From contig OX463816.1 of the NCBI GenBank assembly GCA_949825045.1, positions 16,983,579 to 17,047,578 on the forward strand: DNA of 64,000 nt, given 5' to 3'. Below the pieces are notes generated by a model. That model had not been told where the DNA came from and searched no databases. It saw only the letters and a list, made by a program, of their open reading frames with translations. The position numbers and the translations under genes were made by a program. This document shows, piece after piece, positions 10,109 to 20,500 of this stretch. Numbering within the stretch: position 1 is the first letter of the stretch; each line of letters opens with the position of its first letter. This DNA is from Argyresthia goedartella. Taxonomy: Eukaryota; Arthropoda; Insecta; Lepidoptera; Argyresthiidae.

Positions 10109-11116
10109 TCTACACGCATCGCTCACCTTAGTTGCCGTGAGGTTGTCCGGCAAGCGTTAATAGAGAGAAGTTTATCCACAAGCTCGGTAGATATAATACT
10201 CTCCTCACTTACAGACAATAAGTATAAACAGTATGATTCATGCATAAGATCTTGGATTGATTATTGCCATAAAAATGGCTACAGCATTACCCATGCTTCT
10301 GTACCAATTATAATTTATTACCTTACCGAATTGTTTAATACAGGAGCCAAGTATGGTACCGTAAATTCTGCTAAGTCCGCAATTGCACTCATAATCGGTA
10401 ACAAAATTGATGACGACAGAATGACCAGATTTATGAAGGGTGTTTTTAAACTTAGGCCTCCAATGCCCAAGTACGATCTAGTCTGGGATCCTAATATAGT
10501 GTTAAATTATTTAGGCCAGCATTGGCCTAATGATGATTTAAACTTAGACGTACTGTCAAAGAAGACATTGACCTTATTGGCTCTAGTTACAGCCCACCGT
10601 GTCCAGACTTATTCGTTAATTAGAATTGGAAACATACAAATAATTGAGGGTAGTATAATCATTATTAGAATTCCTGATCATATCAAAACTTCTGGTCCTA
10701 ATAAATATCAACCTTTGTTAAAAATTCCATTCTTTAGCCCTAAGCCAGAAATATGTCCAGCTAATTGTTTACTGACCTATTTAAATAAGACAAGAGAACT
10801 ACGTAATAATGCAGAAGATAGATTGTTTATAAGCTTTCGAAGACCACATGGAAAAGTTTCATCTCAGACCCTGATTCATTGGATTAAAGATACCCTATCT
10901 GCAAGTGGGGTGGACACAGATATATTAAGTGCTCATAGCACCCGACACGCGTCCACCTCAGCTGCAAGGAGTTTAGATATTAACATAGACGCCATTAGAA
11001 AGACCGCAGGGTGGAGTGAGTCTTCGGGGGTCTTCGCAAGATTTTATAATAGGGAAATAATAAGTGAATCAAACGCGTTTGCGAGAATAATACTTAATAA
11101 TAATAATAATATGTAA
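10109..11116 (+). CDS. DIRS tyrosine recombinase
   Basis: This frame encodes the tyrosine recombinase that DIRS elements use to integrate a circular intermediate. The N-terminal core-binding part includes YKQYDSCIRSWIDYCHKNGY. The catalytic part carries the expected residues: R in LVTAHRVQTYSLI (10585-10620), H-x-x-R in LSAHSTRHASTSA (about 10927-10960) and Y in ARFYNREI (about 11035-11058). It ends with an Asn run and a stop at 11114-11116. No clear ATG was found at the start of the homologous region. Translation may come from overlap with the upstream RT/RNase H frame, whose stop lies about 100 bp before. It is open for about 330 codons. Confidence 0.85.
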   Translation, partial: STRIAHLSCREVVRQALIERSLSTSSVDIILSSLTDNKYKQYDSCIRSWIDYCHKNGYSITHASVPIIIYYLTELFNTGAKYGTVNSAKSAIALIIGNKIDDDRMTRFMKGVFKLRPPMPKYDLVWDPNIVLNYLGQHWPNDDLNLDVLSKKTLTLLALVTAHRVQTYSLIRIGNIQIIEGSIIIIRIPDHIKTSGPNKYQPLLKIPFFSPKPEICPANCLLTYLNKTRELRNNAEDRLFISFRRPHGKVSSQTLIHWIKDTLSASGVDTDILSAHSTRHASTSAARSLDINIDAIRKTAGWSESSGVFARFYNREIISESNAFARIILNNNNNM

Positions 11117-11251
11117 TTCATAAGTGAATCTATGGTCATGTTTGTTTATTTGATTATTACAAAATTGCTGTAAAAGAAGCATCATTAAACATTTCGCTAT
11201 TATTTTGGGATGTACCTAATATCTTATTTTATTTTTATAAATAGCTCTGAA

Positions 11252-11882
11252 CATCTACAACATGTTAAATAAATCGTGTCGAATAAAGCTGTGAAGCATA
11301 ATTTATGATCAAACTAACTTACCTGTAAGTGCAGTTCGATCCAAAATTATGCGAACAGCTTTATTCGACGCGATTTACCAATCCCTCCCAGATGAAAATG
11401 ACGTGGGTATTTTATATATTTTTTACAAAATCAAGGATTATCCCCCCCTTTACTACTACTAGCTATTTCACATGAGTGTATATAAAAACACCAATAAAAA
11501 TAAAATTATAATGATGACATATTTGGTTGGAAATAACACAAAAGATCAAACAGTATACAAAACAGGATTAGAATAATAAGGTGAAGTAGGTACCTAAGTA
11601 TGTATATAAAATATTTATTTTTAAATGTAGATACTTTACAAACTGTTTGATTGATTGATAATGATATCCGCTAGAGGGCGCTCGGCGGTGTTGCCTGTAG
11701 AAAAGTGTGGACAGGTTTTTTGTTTCGATATATTATCATCGATTATTTAAACTCTAAATACCGTGTGAAGGCTAAGCTTGGATTTACATCTACAACATGT
11801 TAAATAAATCGCGTCGAATAAAGCTGTTCGCATAATTATGGATCGAACTGCACTTACAGGTAAGTTAGTTTGATCATAAATT
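11252..11882. repeat. DIRS terminal/internal complementary repeat cluster
   Basis: Segment 11300-11377 is the reverse complement of 11805-11882 with one mismatch over 72-78 nt. Segment 11252-11292 is also a direct repeat of 11787-11828 (both begin acatctacaacatgtt). The motif taaatcg-gtcgaataaagctgt therefore occurs three times, twice forward and once inverted. This resembles the inverted termini plus internal complementary region of DIRS elements. The 420 bp between arms is AT-rich and shows no gene. Confidence 0.6.
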
Positions 11883-12305
11883 CTTCCCGATAACGCTCCA
11901 ACATATCCAATTACACCTGGAAATAGTCTTGCGACACATTGTTTTCTGCTCCGTCTTTTTAAAATAAAGCCACCATAGAAAAAACTCGGCCTGGCTGTCG
12001 TAAATAGCATTCATCTTGATAGTTGACCGTAGGTGATAAGAAATGGACGATTTTACATGATATCTTGAAACTCATTACTTAATCCTTACTAATCCTTTCT
12101 CTGCGTGGTGGCCTCCAGACAACTGCAGTTTTCGGAACGCTATTACCTGATCAGACGGCGGTGGCTCCTGGTTCATTCTCCGTTACCACCGCTGACGCCA
12201 TTTTTCTGTTGGAGGTTTTAAATATTATTACCATGGCATAGGGTTCAAAATCGTAATCCGTCCCAACTACCCTCGGTTTTTGAGTAATTAGAAGAACCAC
12301 AAAGC
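11883..12305. other. Intergenic sequence without recognised gene
   Basis: No coding signal is convincing here. Bases 12249-12285 (cgtcccaactaccctcggttt core) recur at 37306-37345, so part of it is a dispersed repeat. Confidence 0.4.
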
Positions 12306-13190
12306 CCTCTATCAACCCACATAGATAAATTAGCTGCTAGATTAAGTTCTGCGGCTCACACTGTTAGGAACATAAGACAAAAAACGGGTGTGGCTACATC
12401 TAGGCTAAGCTGTTTTAGTAACTTTCATATTGTTGTAAGCAGCGGATATTGAAAGAAAAGAGCCATTCAATCAATTTATAATTTAAAATGAACAGACTTT
12501 TTAAGATAATGTTTAATAGTAGTTTATGTGACTGCTACATAATGCATTAATACTCGAGAGTGGGTTTATGAAACGAGCCGAAGGCGAGTTTCATAATAAT
12601 ATCACTCGAGAGTTTAAATACCTAATTATATACAGTTACATACACTAGTTTATCTACACACATATCATAAGCTCTCTTTAATGTGTTCAGGTTCACATTA
12701 TGGTCATAATGTGTAATTTTTCAGATAAGAAATGAGTTTTTACCAAGTAGTTTAACATTATGCTGATCGTAACGTACGGTTTTTGTACGCAGTAAAGAAG
12801 GTTTATGATACATGTGTAGATAAAATATTTTATGTGTACTCAAACTTATGTTTTAAGTATTTCTTGCAAGTTCAACCTAATGCGAAGAATAAAGGTAAGG
12901 CTTCACCTAAGCTATCGCAGCATTTTGCCCTGATATTTGCTGTGCAATTCAGTATTTTTGATATGCAGTTTAATATTTCCCTTAATTAAATGACCGGACT
13001 GTATGGGGTTAATCGAACTGAATACAGAACTCGCTGATAATAATTTTGTATTTATTTAATCCTGCTTATTATTTATAGCATTTAAAATTGTGATATTTGT
13101 ATAAACACAACCGTTTTTTCTAAAAATTTATATGTGGGAGTTTCTTTGCTCTGCCTCTCCCAAAGTGGTGCAAGGTTGAGAAGAGGCAAA
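12306..13190 (+). pseudogene. Degenerate LINE 3' region, interrupted by a dispersed repeat
   Basis: Bases 12325-12435 translate to LSSAAHTVRNIRQKTGVATS and FSNFHIV, the post-YADD region of a non-LTR RT. The 3' UTR at about 13010-13190 (gggagtttctt...ctctcc) is shared with the related copy at 41011-42130. Between the two parts lies a segment (12510-12830) found again at 31540-31985 and absent from the other LINE copy, so it was probably inserted. No open frame survives. Confidence 0.6.
12510..12830. repeat. Dispersed repeat, copy 1
   Basis: It shares with 31540-31985 the blocks actcgaga...cgagagttt, acactagtttatctacacaca, tgtgttcag and ttttaccaagtag, in the same order and with 80-90 percent identity by eye. 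It contains a short palindrome around gaaacgagccgaaggcgagtttc. There is no coding content. It is probably a non-autonomous DNA transposon. Confidence 0.55.
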
Positions 13191-13199
13191 AAACTACGT

Positions 13200-14360
13200 T
13201 TCATAAGTTTATGTAAATATCTACCTTAATAAAGAAACAATTATTTAAAAAAGGTAGATTAGGTTCTGACTTACCTCAAGCCGATTCGTAGTTAATGTTT
13301 TCTCCTATGTTAGGTGGTTGCATATTCCAACCATTCTATTGAAACTTTGGTTTCGTTGTCGATATTTTTAGATGCGACGGTGAAGCACGGCTGCGCAGCG
13401 GGAAACGTTAAGCCACGCCCGATAGTCAAAATTTTGTGGCGTTGACAGGGGGCTTAATACCTGGACACGTGACGTCATTACGACGTTGCTTTTTGCATTC
13501 CAGTGAGGTGCACAGATGAAGTAACCGTGTTCATGTACGTCATCACTCATCACAAACTCTTTTTAAGTATTTTTGCTGCTCATGCGAGAAGCAAGCTGGG
13601 TACTGAGCGTAAAATGATAACTCCAATTCCCTATCAAATATTTCTTAACCCCTGACAAACTGGGCTGGCGTCGTCGCTGAAATTTGCAATTTTTCATCGC
13701 GCAAAACCTATCCCTGTGAGAAATTCTTTAGACGATGTCTTGCCTTGAGAAAAGTCACGTAGTATCGACTTTGACGGGTATCGAATGCTTAGCGCGCTCT
13801 ACATGACCCGTCCCACGCCACGTCGTTGAAGGAATCGGTTTCTACAATTTTTGATGAACAAAAGGAAACTATATTCTAACATTTTATCGTTTTATTCTGA
13901 GACCTTATAGTAGCAGAAGGAGACTTATTATTTTCTTATTAACAAAACGACATAATGATGATCAAAATAATTTAGATTGTGATTCTAATATAGAGGTACC
14001 ATAAAAAAACTTTTTTCCTGCTACTTCCTTCCCTTACCATATGAACATTTAGTAAGTGTCATATCATGTTCAATCCACGATATTACACTTACTCGATGTT
14101 CATACAAAATAAAAAGCTATAAGTTATTTTTTTGTCCCAGTACAGGTATATATTCATTACCATTTTTCAATTAATTCAAACATAAACTTCTCCCGTTCTT
14201 CAGTCCAAGCGATAAACCGATTTGCTCCATGAAATGGATGTTGTTTCGAACTTGGTGAAGTAGGGTCTGAAAATGCAACATTATGAAGATACAGAATTAA
14301 AACGAAAAAAAAACATCTCCATCCACTGTAACCACCTAAGTTATGAAAAGTTAACAATTA
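13200..14360. other. Non-coding interval
   Basis: No gene is supported. The interval contains a CRE-like octamer TGACGTCA at about 13470 in a GC-richer patch (13370-13880) and an imperfect inverted repeat, 14041-14059 against 14085-14103 (ATGAACAT..AGTAAGTGT). Confidence 0.4.
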
Positions 14361-14363
14361 AAG

Positions 14364-14404
14364 GTTTCGATTTTTCCAGAAATCATTTCTGGAAAAATCG
14401 AAAC
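14364..14404. repeat. Perfect 41-bp palindrome
   Basis: Bases 14364-14383 (gtttcgatttttccagaaat) are the exact reverse complement of 14385-14404, separated by one base. It can form a hairpin or cruciform. No function is visible. Confidence 0.85.
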
Positions 14405-14497
14405 TATGGATTGACCAAATGGATGGGCGGTAACATGAACTTTTCCATAAGGTAAAATTGAAAGGTGTCTTTGATAGATAAATAAAATTATTTATTT

Positions 14498-14775
14498 TTA
14501 ATCCCTGACGAAAAAAGAGGGGTGTTATAAGTTTCAATAAATTTCAAGCGTCTGTCTGTATGTGTTTCTGCTCTTGGTGGTCAAACGGGTAGACAGATTC
14601 TAATTAGGCTTTTTATAATTGGTACTAAACTTTACTGCGATAGTACTAAGATTTGTTTTATAAAAATCAGTTCAGTGATTTGAAAGTTATCAGCCTAACA
14701 AAAAACAAATGAACCTAATTTAAGACTTTTCACGCCCCGGTGAAAATAAGGGGTGTTTAAAGTTTGAAGCGTCTA

Positions 14776-14785
<10 letters not shown>
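14498..14785 (+). repeat. Two related copies of a common insect short repeat
   Basis: The pieces 14500-14560 (cctgacgaaaaaagaggggtg) and 14727-14780 (cgccccggtgaaaataaggg, then tgtttaaagtttgaagcgtctatctg) share the order gggtgtt..aagttt..gcgtctgtctgt and lead into the TG tract. They look like two pieces of one non-autonomous repeat family. Confidence 0.45.
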
Positions 14786-14874
<89 letters not shown>

Positions 14875-14884
14875 GTGTGTGTAT
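14778..14884. repeat. TG dinucleotide microsatellite
   Basis: An uninterrupted (TG)n run reaches about 14866 and is followed by a TATG-interrupted tail. Open frames here of alternating Cys-Val are artefacts of the repeat. Confidence 0.95.
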
Positions 14885-14889
14885 GTTAT

Positions 14890-15448
14890 TGGTAGTAGAC
14901 TATACTGTGATGAACTTATTGAATGGGGTTTCGAGTATAGTTTCGGGGGCGGGGGTATTTAATTTTTATTTATATACAGTGGATCTAATGTAAATGATGA
15001 GGATTATACTTAAATTGAACATGTCGGTTGCACTGAGGTTACAATCAGTGGTTCGAAAAATGGTATTATAGAAGGTTAAACAAATAATTTGTTTATGATC
15101 GATGACAATATGCCTCTAAGGACAATGAGCTGAGTGTGATATTTATATTAGTATACTTGGTAATATCAAATTTGAATATCAAATATCACTGCGCAAATAA
15201 GAAGGGCGTCAAAACGTTGCTTCACTGGATTCATTAATGAATTTGTGGTGGCTACCGACAAAGTGCAAGGAAGCAATTTTCTCGTAAAGAAAACTTTTAA
15301 ATGGTGAGGAATTTCACCTGTTCGTTTTCTAATTCATAACTTCGTTATTGCACACAAATTATATAAAAAAAGTTAAATAAAACTACTATACAAAGGCGAG
15401 CCTATCTCTAATAAGAGATATCTTCCAGCAAACTAGGTTAAGATGGGA
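14890..15448. other. Non-coding interval
   Basis: No gene, repeat pair or strong motif was found up to the target duplication of the first Bel/Pao element. Confidence 0.4.
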
Positions 15449-15453
15449 CATCT

Positions 15454-15648
15454 TGTACGGTGCGGGCTGCTATGATCACACACCGAATGTCAGATAGTAT
15501 GGCGAGGGTTGTGAGATGTCAAAGGAGAGACGACCGATACTAACGAATGCGTTTATTGCACTAAAAAATATATTACAAATAATGAGTGAAGTAATTTAGG
15601 TAGGTACTGCAGAGTAAGCATAATTACAATGTACTAATGGCTCATACA
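15454..15648 (-). repeat. 3' LTR of Bel/Pao 1
   Basis: TG...CA termini. It matches 23498-23691 apart from about three substitutions and one 1-bp indel. CATCT precedes it. Confidence 0.92.
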
Positions 15649-15690
15649 TACTGCCAACATTTAAAAAGAAAGAATACAAAAGAAGAATCT

Positions 15691-17535
15691 CTAATCATCT
15701 ATGATAGTGCAAATGCTGTAACGAATGCAATTATGTTGAATGTCAAAGTCTAACTTAAAGTCTAACTTGTCTAAAGTGGATGTTGATTTATGTACACTGT
15801 TCACTGATTTGTGTTCTTTATCACAGCGCATCACTGATGAGTTCACTTTAGCATCACTTGGAGACGTTTCTGTCACTGCTTTGCTTTCACTATTTTCAGC
15901 TGATACAGATGTCAATTCTAGATCTGTTTGCTTCTGGATTGACTTCGATTTGCATCTTTGCTTAAGTTTTGAGATTGTTCCTCCAGTCAATATTGCTATT
16001 ATGACGAACAACACGGTGTAGGTAACTATGTAATGAGTTGAGTCTTTAGGTAAGGTTTGCTCCAATGTTTGTGTACGTAACGACTCAATTTTGGCTTGGA
16101 TATTCTGAAACATTTCCTTATGATCTGTTACATTCAGGATATCATGACGTAAAGAAGTATTGATCACGTCATTTAATGTGGATACAGCAGTAATCGGTGT
16201 TTCAATCTTCTGTTCTATAAACATCTGATTTACGTAGTCATGATGGGCATGAATCATAAAGGATTCTCCTTTGATAACGCAACCTTGACCTATTGTTATA
16301 AGACCACTGCCGCGTAGAAGTTTTGTAGAGTAGCCGGCTGGGCATAAAATGCGAATTGTGCATTCCTGGCAACACGAGAATAGCCACGTGTCTCGTGTGT
16401 GTAAACTGATCCTTGACTTCGGACGTGCAAAATGTGTCATTTTTATTTTTTATAAACAATCGAGTGTCACAGATAGACTCATGGGACTTTATATTGTAGA
16501 TTGGGCTATTGATGGGGCATAACATTTTCTGGTCGATATTTTTTATGCACGATTGTAGATCATATTCTGTAATTGGCATCATAATATCGTTTCTGATATT
16601 GACTGCTATATAGGGTGCCTCTGACTTAGTGTAGACTGCTCTGACACCTTTCATCTGGGGCACAGATATGATTTTATCAAGTTCGAACTGATCACGATTG
16701 ATAAGCGGTATTCGAATTTCCATAATCAAAAATCTGCTTGTAACTTTTGCTCGTATCTTCAATAGTTTGTATAGATCCTTGATGCTGCTCACTGGAACTT
16801 TTAAGTCTTCATTTAATTGACTTGAGACGATGTTCAGTTGGTCTTGGATTTGCTTCGGCGATAGTAAGTGAAAGTCTAATCGACCGTGATAAATGTCAGT
16901 GATAGGTGTCGATGAGAGTTTCCTGAATTCTTCGCAAATTTGATATGATGACGTCAGCTGATATTGCAGACCCTACTTTGTAGAATGCTTGTAAGGCATT
17001 GTTGTTGTTGTCGTTTAACTTGTTCATTTCGTCTGATATACAACTGAGGTGATTATTGAAGATAGTGAATTGTTTATTCATGATGTTTTCATTTCGTTTC
17101 AGGATATTATTTTCTGCTTCTGTAATTGACGTCAGGTTCTTGAAGAGAGTGAATAAATGGTTTGCTCTTATTCCAATGATTTCGATGTCCTGCTCATAAC
17201 GTCTGGAAAATCTGTCATCCAGTACACCAAATAGGCTATTGGCTTCATAAACTTCATTGGCTCCTTTTACGAGATATGATCGTGTCCTGAGTTGTCATTA
17301 ATTTATTATAATGTTCGATTTCGCTAAGTTCATGTTCAAACTGAGCTGCTATTGTCATGAAGGTTGGTTGTGCTTTGCAGATGTCACTTATATGGTGAAC
17401 ATAAGATTTTATATCAGCCATACTCTGCCAGTATGTTGTCAGGTTGTAGTATACGATAATTTTCCACTGGCCCTGTATAATTCCGAGCACAGCAACTTTA
17501 TCAAAATATAGCGTGTTATTGTTATTTAGAGTGGT
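15691..17535 (-). pseudogene. env: F-type envelope-like region of Bel/Pao 1, broken
   Basis: Three minus-strand frames (17490-17254, 17081-16896 with flanks, 16792-16238 with 16440-15691) together resemble the fusion-type envelope proteins of baculoviruses and errantiviruses. Visible features are a basic cleavage-like motif SRKR near 17265, LFGVLDDRF just after it, a heptad-rich stretch with EAENNILKRNENIMN, a cysteine cluster SCCQECTIRILCPAG, and a membrane segment (about 15970-16035) followed by a hydrophilic tail of about 85 residues. Known: such proteins mediate membrane fusion after cleavage. Breaks lie near 17530, 17262 (at the cleavage region), 16905 and 16440, so no functional protein can be made from this copy. 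The signal peptide is encoded at the end of the upstream integrase frame. Confidence 0.78.
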
Positions 17536-20500
17536 GATCTGTAATTGCTAGCTTGTTGTTGTTGAACTGTGGACGTTAAACATGTAATAAAGAGTAGTAG
17601 CGCTGTCACAAGTACGTTAGGAAGTTTATTTTTGCGACTCCTCTTCGATCTCGGCGGGTTGTCAATTGGTCTATCTGGCTTGTCATTGTCATGCTGATGA
17701 TGCACCGGTAGGGGGGCTAATTTAATAATAGGACGTTTCACGTGCCCTCCCTTTGTTTTCAAAGTTACTACCCGTACATGTCCATCCTTGCCTGGGTGTA
17801 TGTCTGTCACTCTTCCGAGGGCCCATTTAGACGGTGGCATATTGTCTTCTTTGACAAGTACTATGTCATTGATTTTAGTATTTTTCTGTGGTTGATTCCA
17901 TTTGCTGCGTGTCTGAAGTATATGCAAGTAGTCTGTTGACCATTTCTTCCAGAATTCACGATGCATCTTTTCTGTCATTTGCCATCTTGTCCTTGGGCAG
18001 GTGATGTTAATGTCGGAAAATGGTGATGATAATATTGGACCACCTACTAAGAAATGGCCTGGAGTCAAAATATCATCATCGATGTTTTCTGTCAATGCGT
18101 AGAGGGGTCTGGAATTGAGGCATGCTTCAATTTGTGTCAGGAGAGTATAAAATTCCTCAAATGTCAATTTTTGATCCCCTAATATACGTTTTAGGTGATG
18201 CTTCATGCTGCGTACAGCGGCTTCCCACAGACCACCTGCGCTTGGGCATGCCGGAGCATTAAAGTGCCATGTTATTCCCATTTCTGCAATGTCTGTGAGA
18301 AAATCCTTGTCAATTAGTTCTAAGGCTTGCTTGTATTCCCTTTGTAGGATATTCGAACTTCCTTGAAAGTTTGTGGCGTTGTCGCTCCATAATCCTTTTG
18401 GAGTGCCTCTTCTGTTGCACATCCGTTTGAGTGCTGCAAGAAATGCTGCTGAAGTCAAATCCGACACTAGTTCTAGGTGGATTGCTTTTGTGGCAAGGCA
18501 GACAAAAACAGCAATGTAACCTTTTGTTGTTTTGATCCCCCGTCCTTTGTTGACCTTTAATTCTACAAATCCAGTAAAGTCAACTCCGGTATGAGTAAAG
18601 GGTCTTGATGGTGTTACTCTTGGGGCGGGTAGATTGGTCATCAACTGATTATGCCTGCTATTGCTGAATCGACGACATTTCACGCAATTGCGAATATGTT
18701 TTTTCACTGTTCTGTTGCCCCCAACCACCCAATATTTGTTCCGTAACTGCGCCAAGGTTAGTCTTGGTCCACCATGCAGCGTGCGTTTGTGAGCTTGATC
18801 AATGAGAAGTTCTGTCAGTTTCGAATGCTGTGGTATGATGATAGGATGTTTGGACTCGTGTGTCAATTGTGAATGCTATAGCCGTCCTCCTACTCTTAGT
18901 ATGTCATTTTCATCCAAATATGGATTCAATTTTAATATGTTGCTCTTTTTACTCAAAATTTTGCTTTCCTTGAGCTGGAAAATGACGTCATGATACTCCT
19001 CGCACTGTGTTGTCTTTATGAATGTGTTGTAAGTATTTTCTATTTCTGTCACTGACAGGTGTCTGGTTCGTTATGAAACGTGACACCCAATACAATATCA
19101 CTCTGATGGCATGCGATAAAACGCTGTGTTTATTTAATAGCTCGTCGAAGATAGGTACTGATATTTGAGCCGTATTCGCTGTCATTTATCTTTCCAACTC
19201 AATCTGAGGGCTGTCATATGTAGTTGTTTTGTCAGTTATTTGGGATTTGAGCCAAGATGGGCCCTCCCACCACAACGCATGTTCTTTCAGTTGCGAAGGA
19301 GTCAGACCTCTCGTTGCGCAATCTGCTGCATCGTCACTTGATTGCGTGTGGCGCCAGCATGAGGGTGGCACAACTTCTATAACTTCCTGGACTCTATTGG
19401 CGACGAATGATTTCCATCGTGATGGACTGCTCTGTAGCCACCCCAGCACAATCATGGAATCCGTCCATGCAAATGTTTCAATGTCAGTTTGCTTCAGTGC
19501 TTGTTTGACTTTTGTAAGAAGTCTTGTAAGTAGTAGTGCTCCACATAACTCCAATCGTGGAAGCGTTACGGTTTTATTCAGCGGTGCTAATTTTGTTTTA
19601 GCTGCAATAATTCGAATCGAGAGGCGGCCGTTATTGTCAGTTGTTTTTAAATAAATCGCACAGTCGTATACTTTCTCCGACGCATCACAGAATGCATGTA
19701 TCTGGGATCTAAATTCGATATTTCCGATCCATCTCGGTATTTCAAACTTGTCGATGTTGCGTAAGTCGTCCCGGAAAAGTGTCCATTCAAGCTTGTAATT
19801 CCGTTGACACCAGATCATCCCATTGAATGCCCGATGTCCAGACACGTTGAAATAGTAGTTTTGCTTTAATAGTAATCGGAGACAGCCATCCGAGTGGGTC
19901 AAACAACTTGGATTTATCCGATAGCATACTTCGTTTTGTATGATGTTTATGTTTTGTGTCATTTACCTTGCTTTTAAAGCTAAATGTGTCATTTTTCGGA
20001 TTCCAATGTAATCCTAGTGCTTTTGTAGAGTCAGCCGTTTTGAATTCGACGATTGTCGGGTTTAGTTGGCTCTCTGATAGATCTTGTAAAAGCTTTGGGC
20101 TGTTGCTAGACCACTTGTGTAAATTAAATCCAGCCCCTTTTAGCATCCTGATAAGTTGATTTTGGACTTCTCGTGCCTGCTCGATTGTGTCGCTTCCACT
20201 CAACAAATCATCAACAAAAAAGTCATTTTCAAGAACCCGCGTGGCCATTGGGTAAGTTTGTAACTCATCCTTTGCTAGTTGTTTCATGACTCGCATAGCT
20301 AAATATGGTGCTGCTTTCATCCCATAAGTAATTGTACACAGCTGATACTCTCGAAGTGCTTCATGGGGGCTGTTTCTCCAAATGATCTTCTGAAGGTGTT
20401 GGTCGTCTTCATGCACCAATGTCATTCGATACATTTTTTCGCAGTCTGCCATATATACGTATTTATACGTCCTCCAACGTAGAAGTAGGCCTTGTATGTT

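Larger units (their letters stand above)
1500..11882 (+). mobile_element. DIRS-type tyrosine-recombinase retrotransposon, split by a LINE
   Basis: Gag (1617-3299), RT start (3076-3414), the rest of RT with RNase H (8621-10010) and a tyrosine recombinase (10109-11116) follow in order on the plus strand. They are followed by a cluster of inverted and direct repeats (11252-11882) of the kind seen at DIRS ends. Known: DIRS elements encode a tyrosine recombinase instead of a DDE integrase and make no target duplications. Removing the LINE at 3415-8620 leaves an element of about 5.2 kb, a normal DIRS size. The left terminus was not identified. Stops and frameshifts in gag and RT make this copy non-autonomous today, although the recombinase frame is intact. 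Confidence 0.85.

Noticed and set aside
11747..12010. Minus-strand peptide resembling the plus-strand translation of 11309-11400
   Set aside because: The similarity comes from the inverted DNA repeat. No protein family is recognised and no selection is visible.
13460..13480. CRE-like TGACGTCA as a host promoter
   Set aside because: A single octamer without an adjacent gene or TATA/initiator context is not enough to call a promoter.
14781..14993. Open frame of alternating Cys-Val
   Set aside because: It is a translation of the TG microsatellite.
19229..19654. Plus-strand open frame of 141 codons
   Set aside because: It is antisense to the RNase H/integrase part of Bel/Pao 1 pol.
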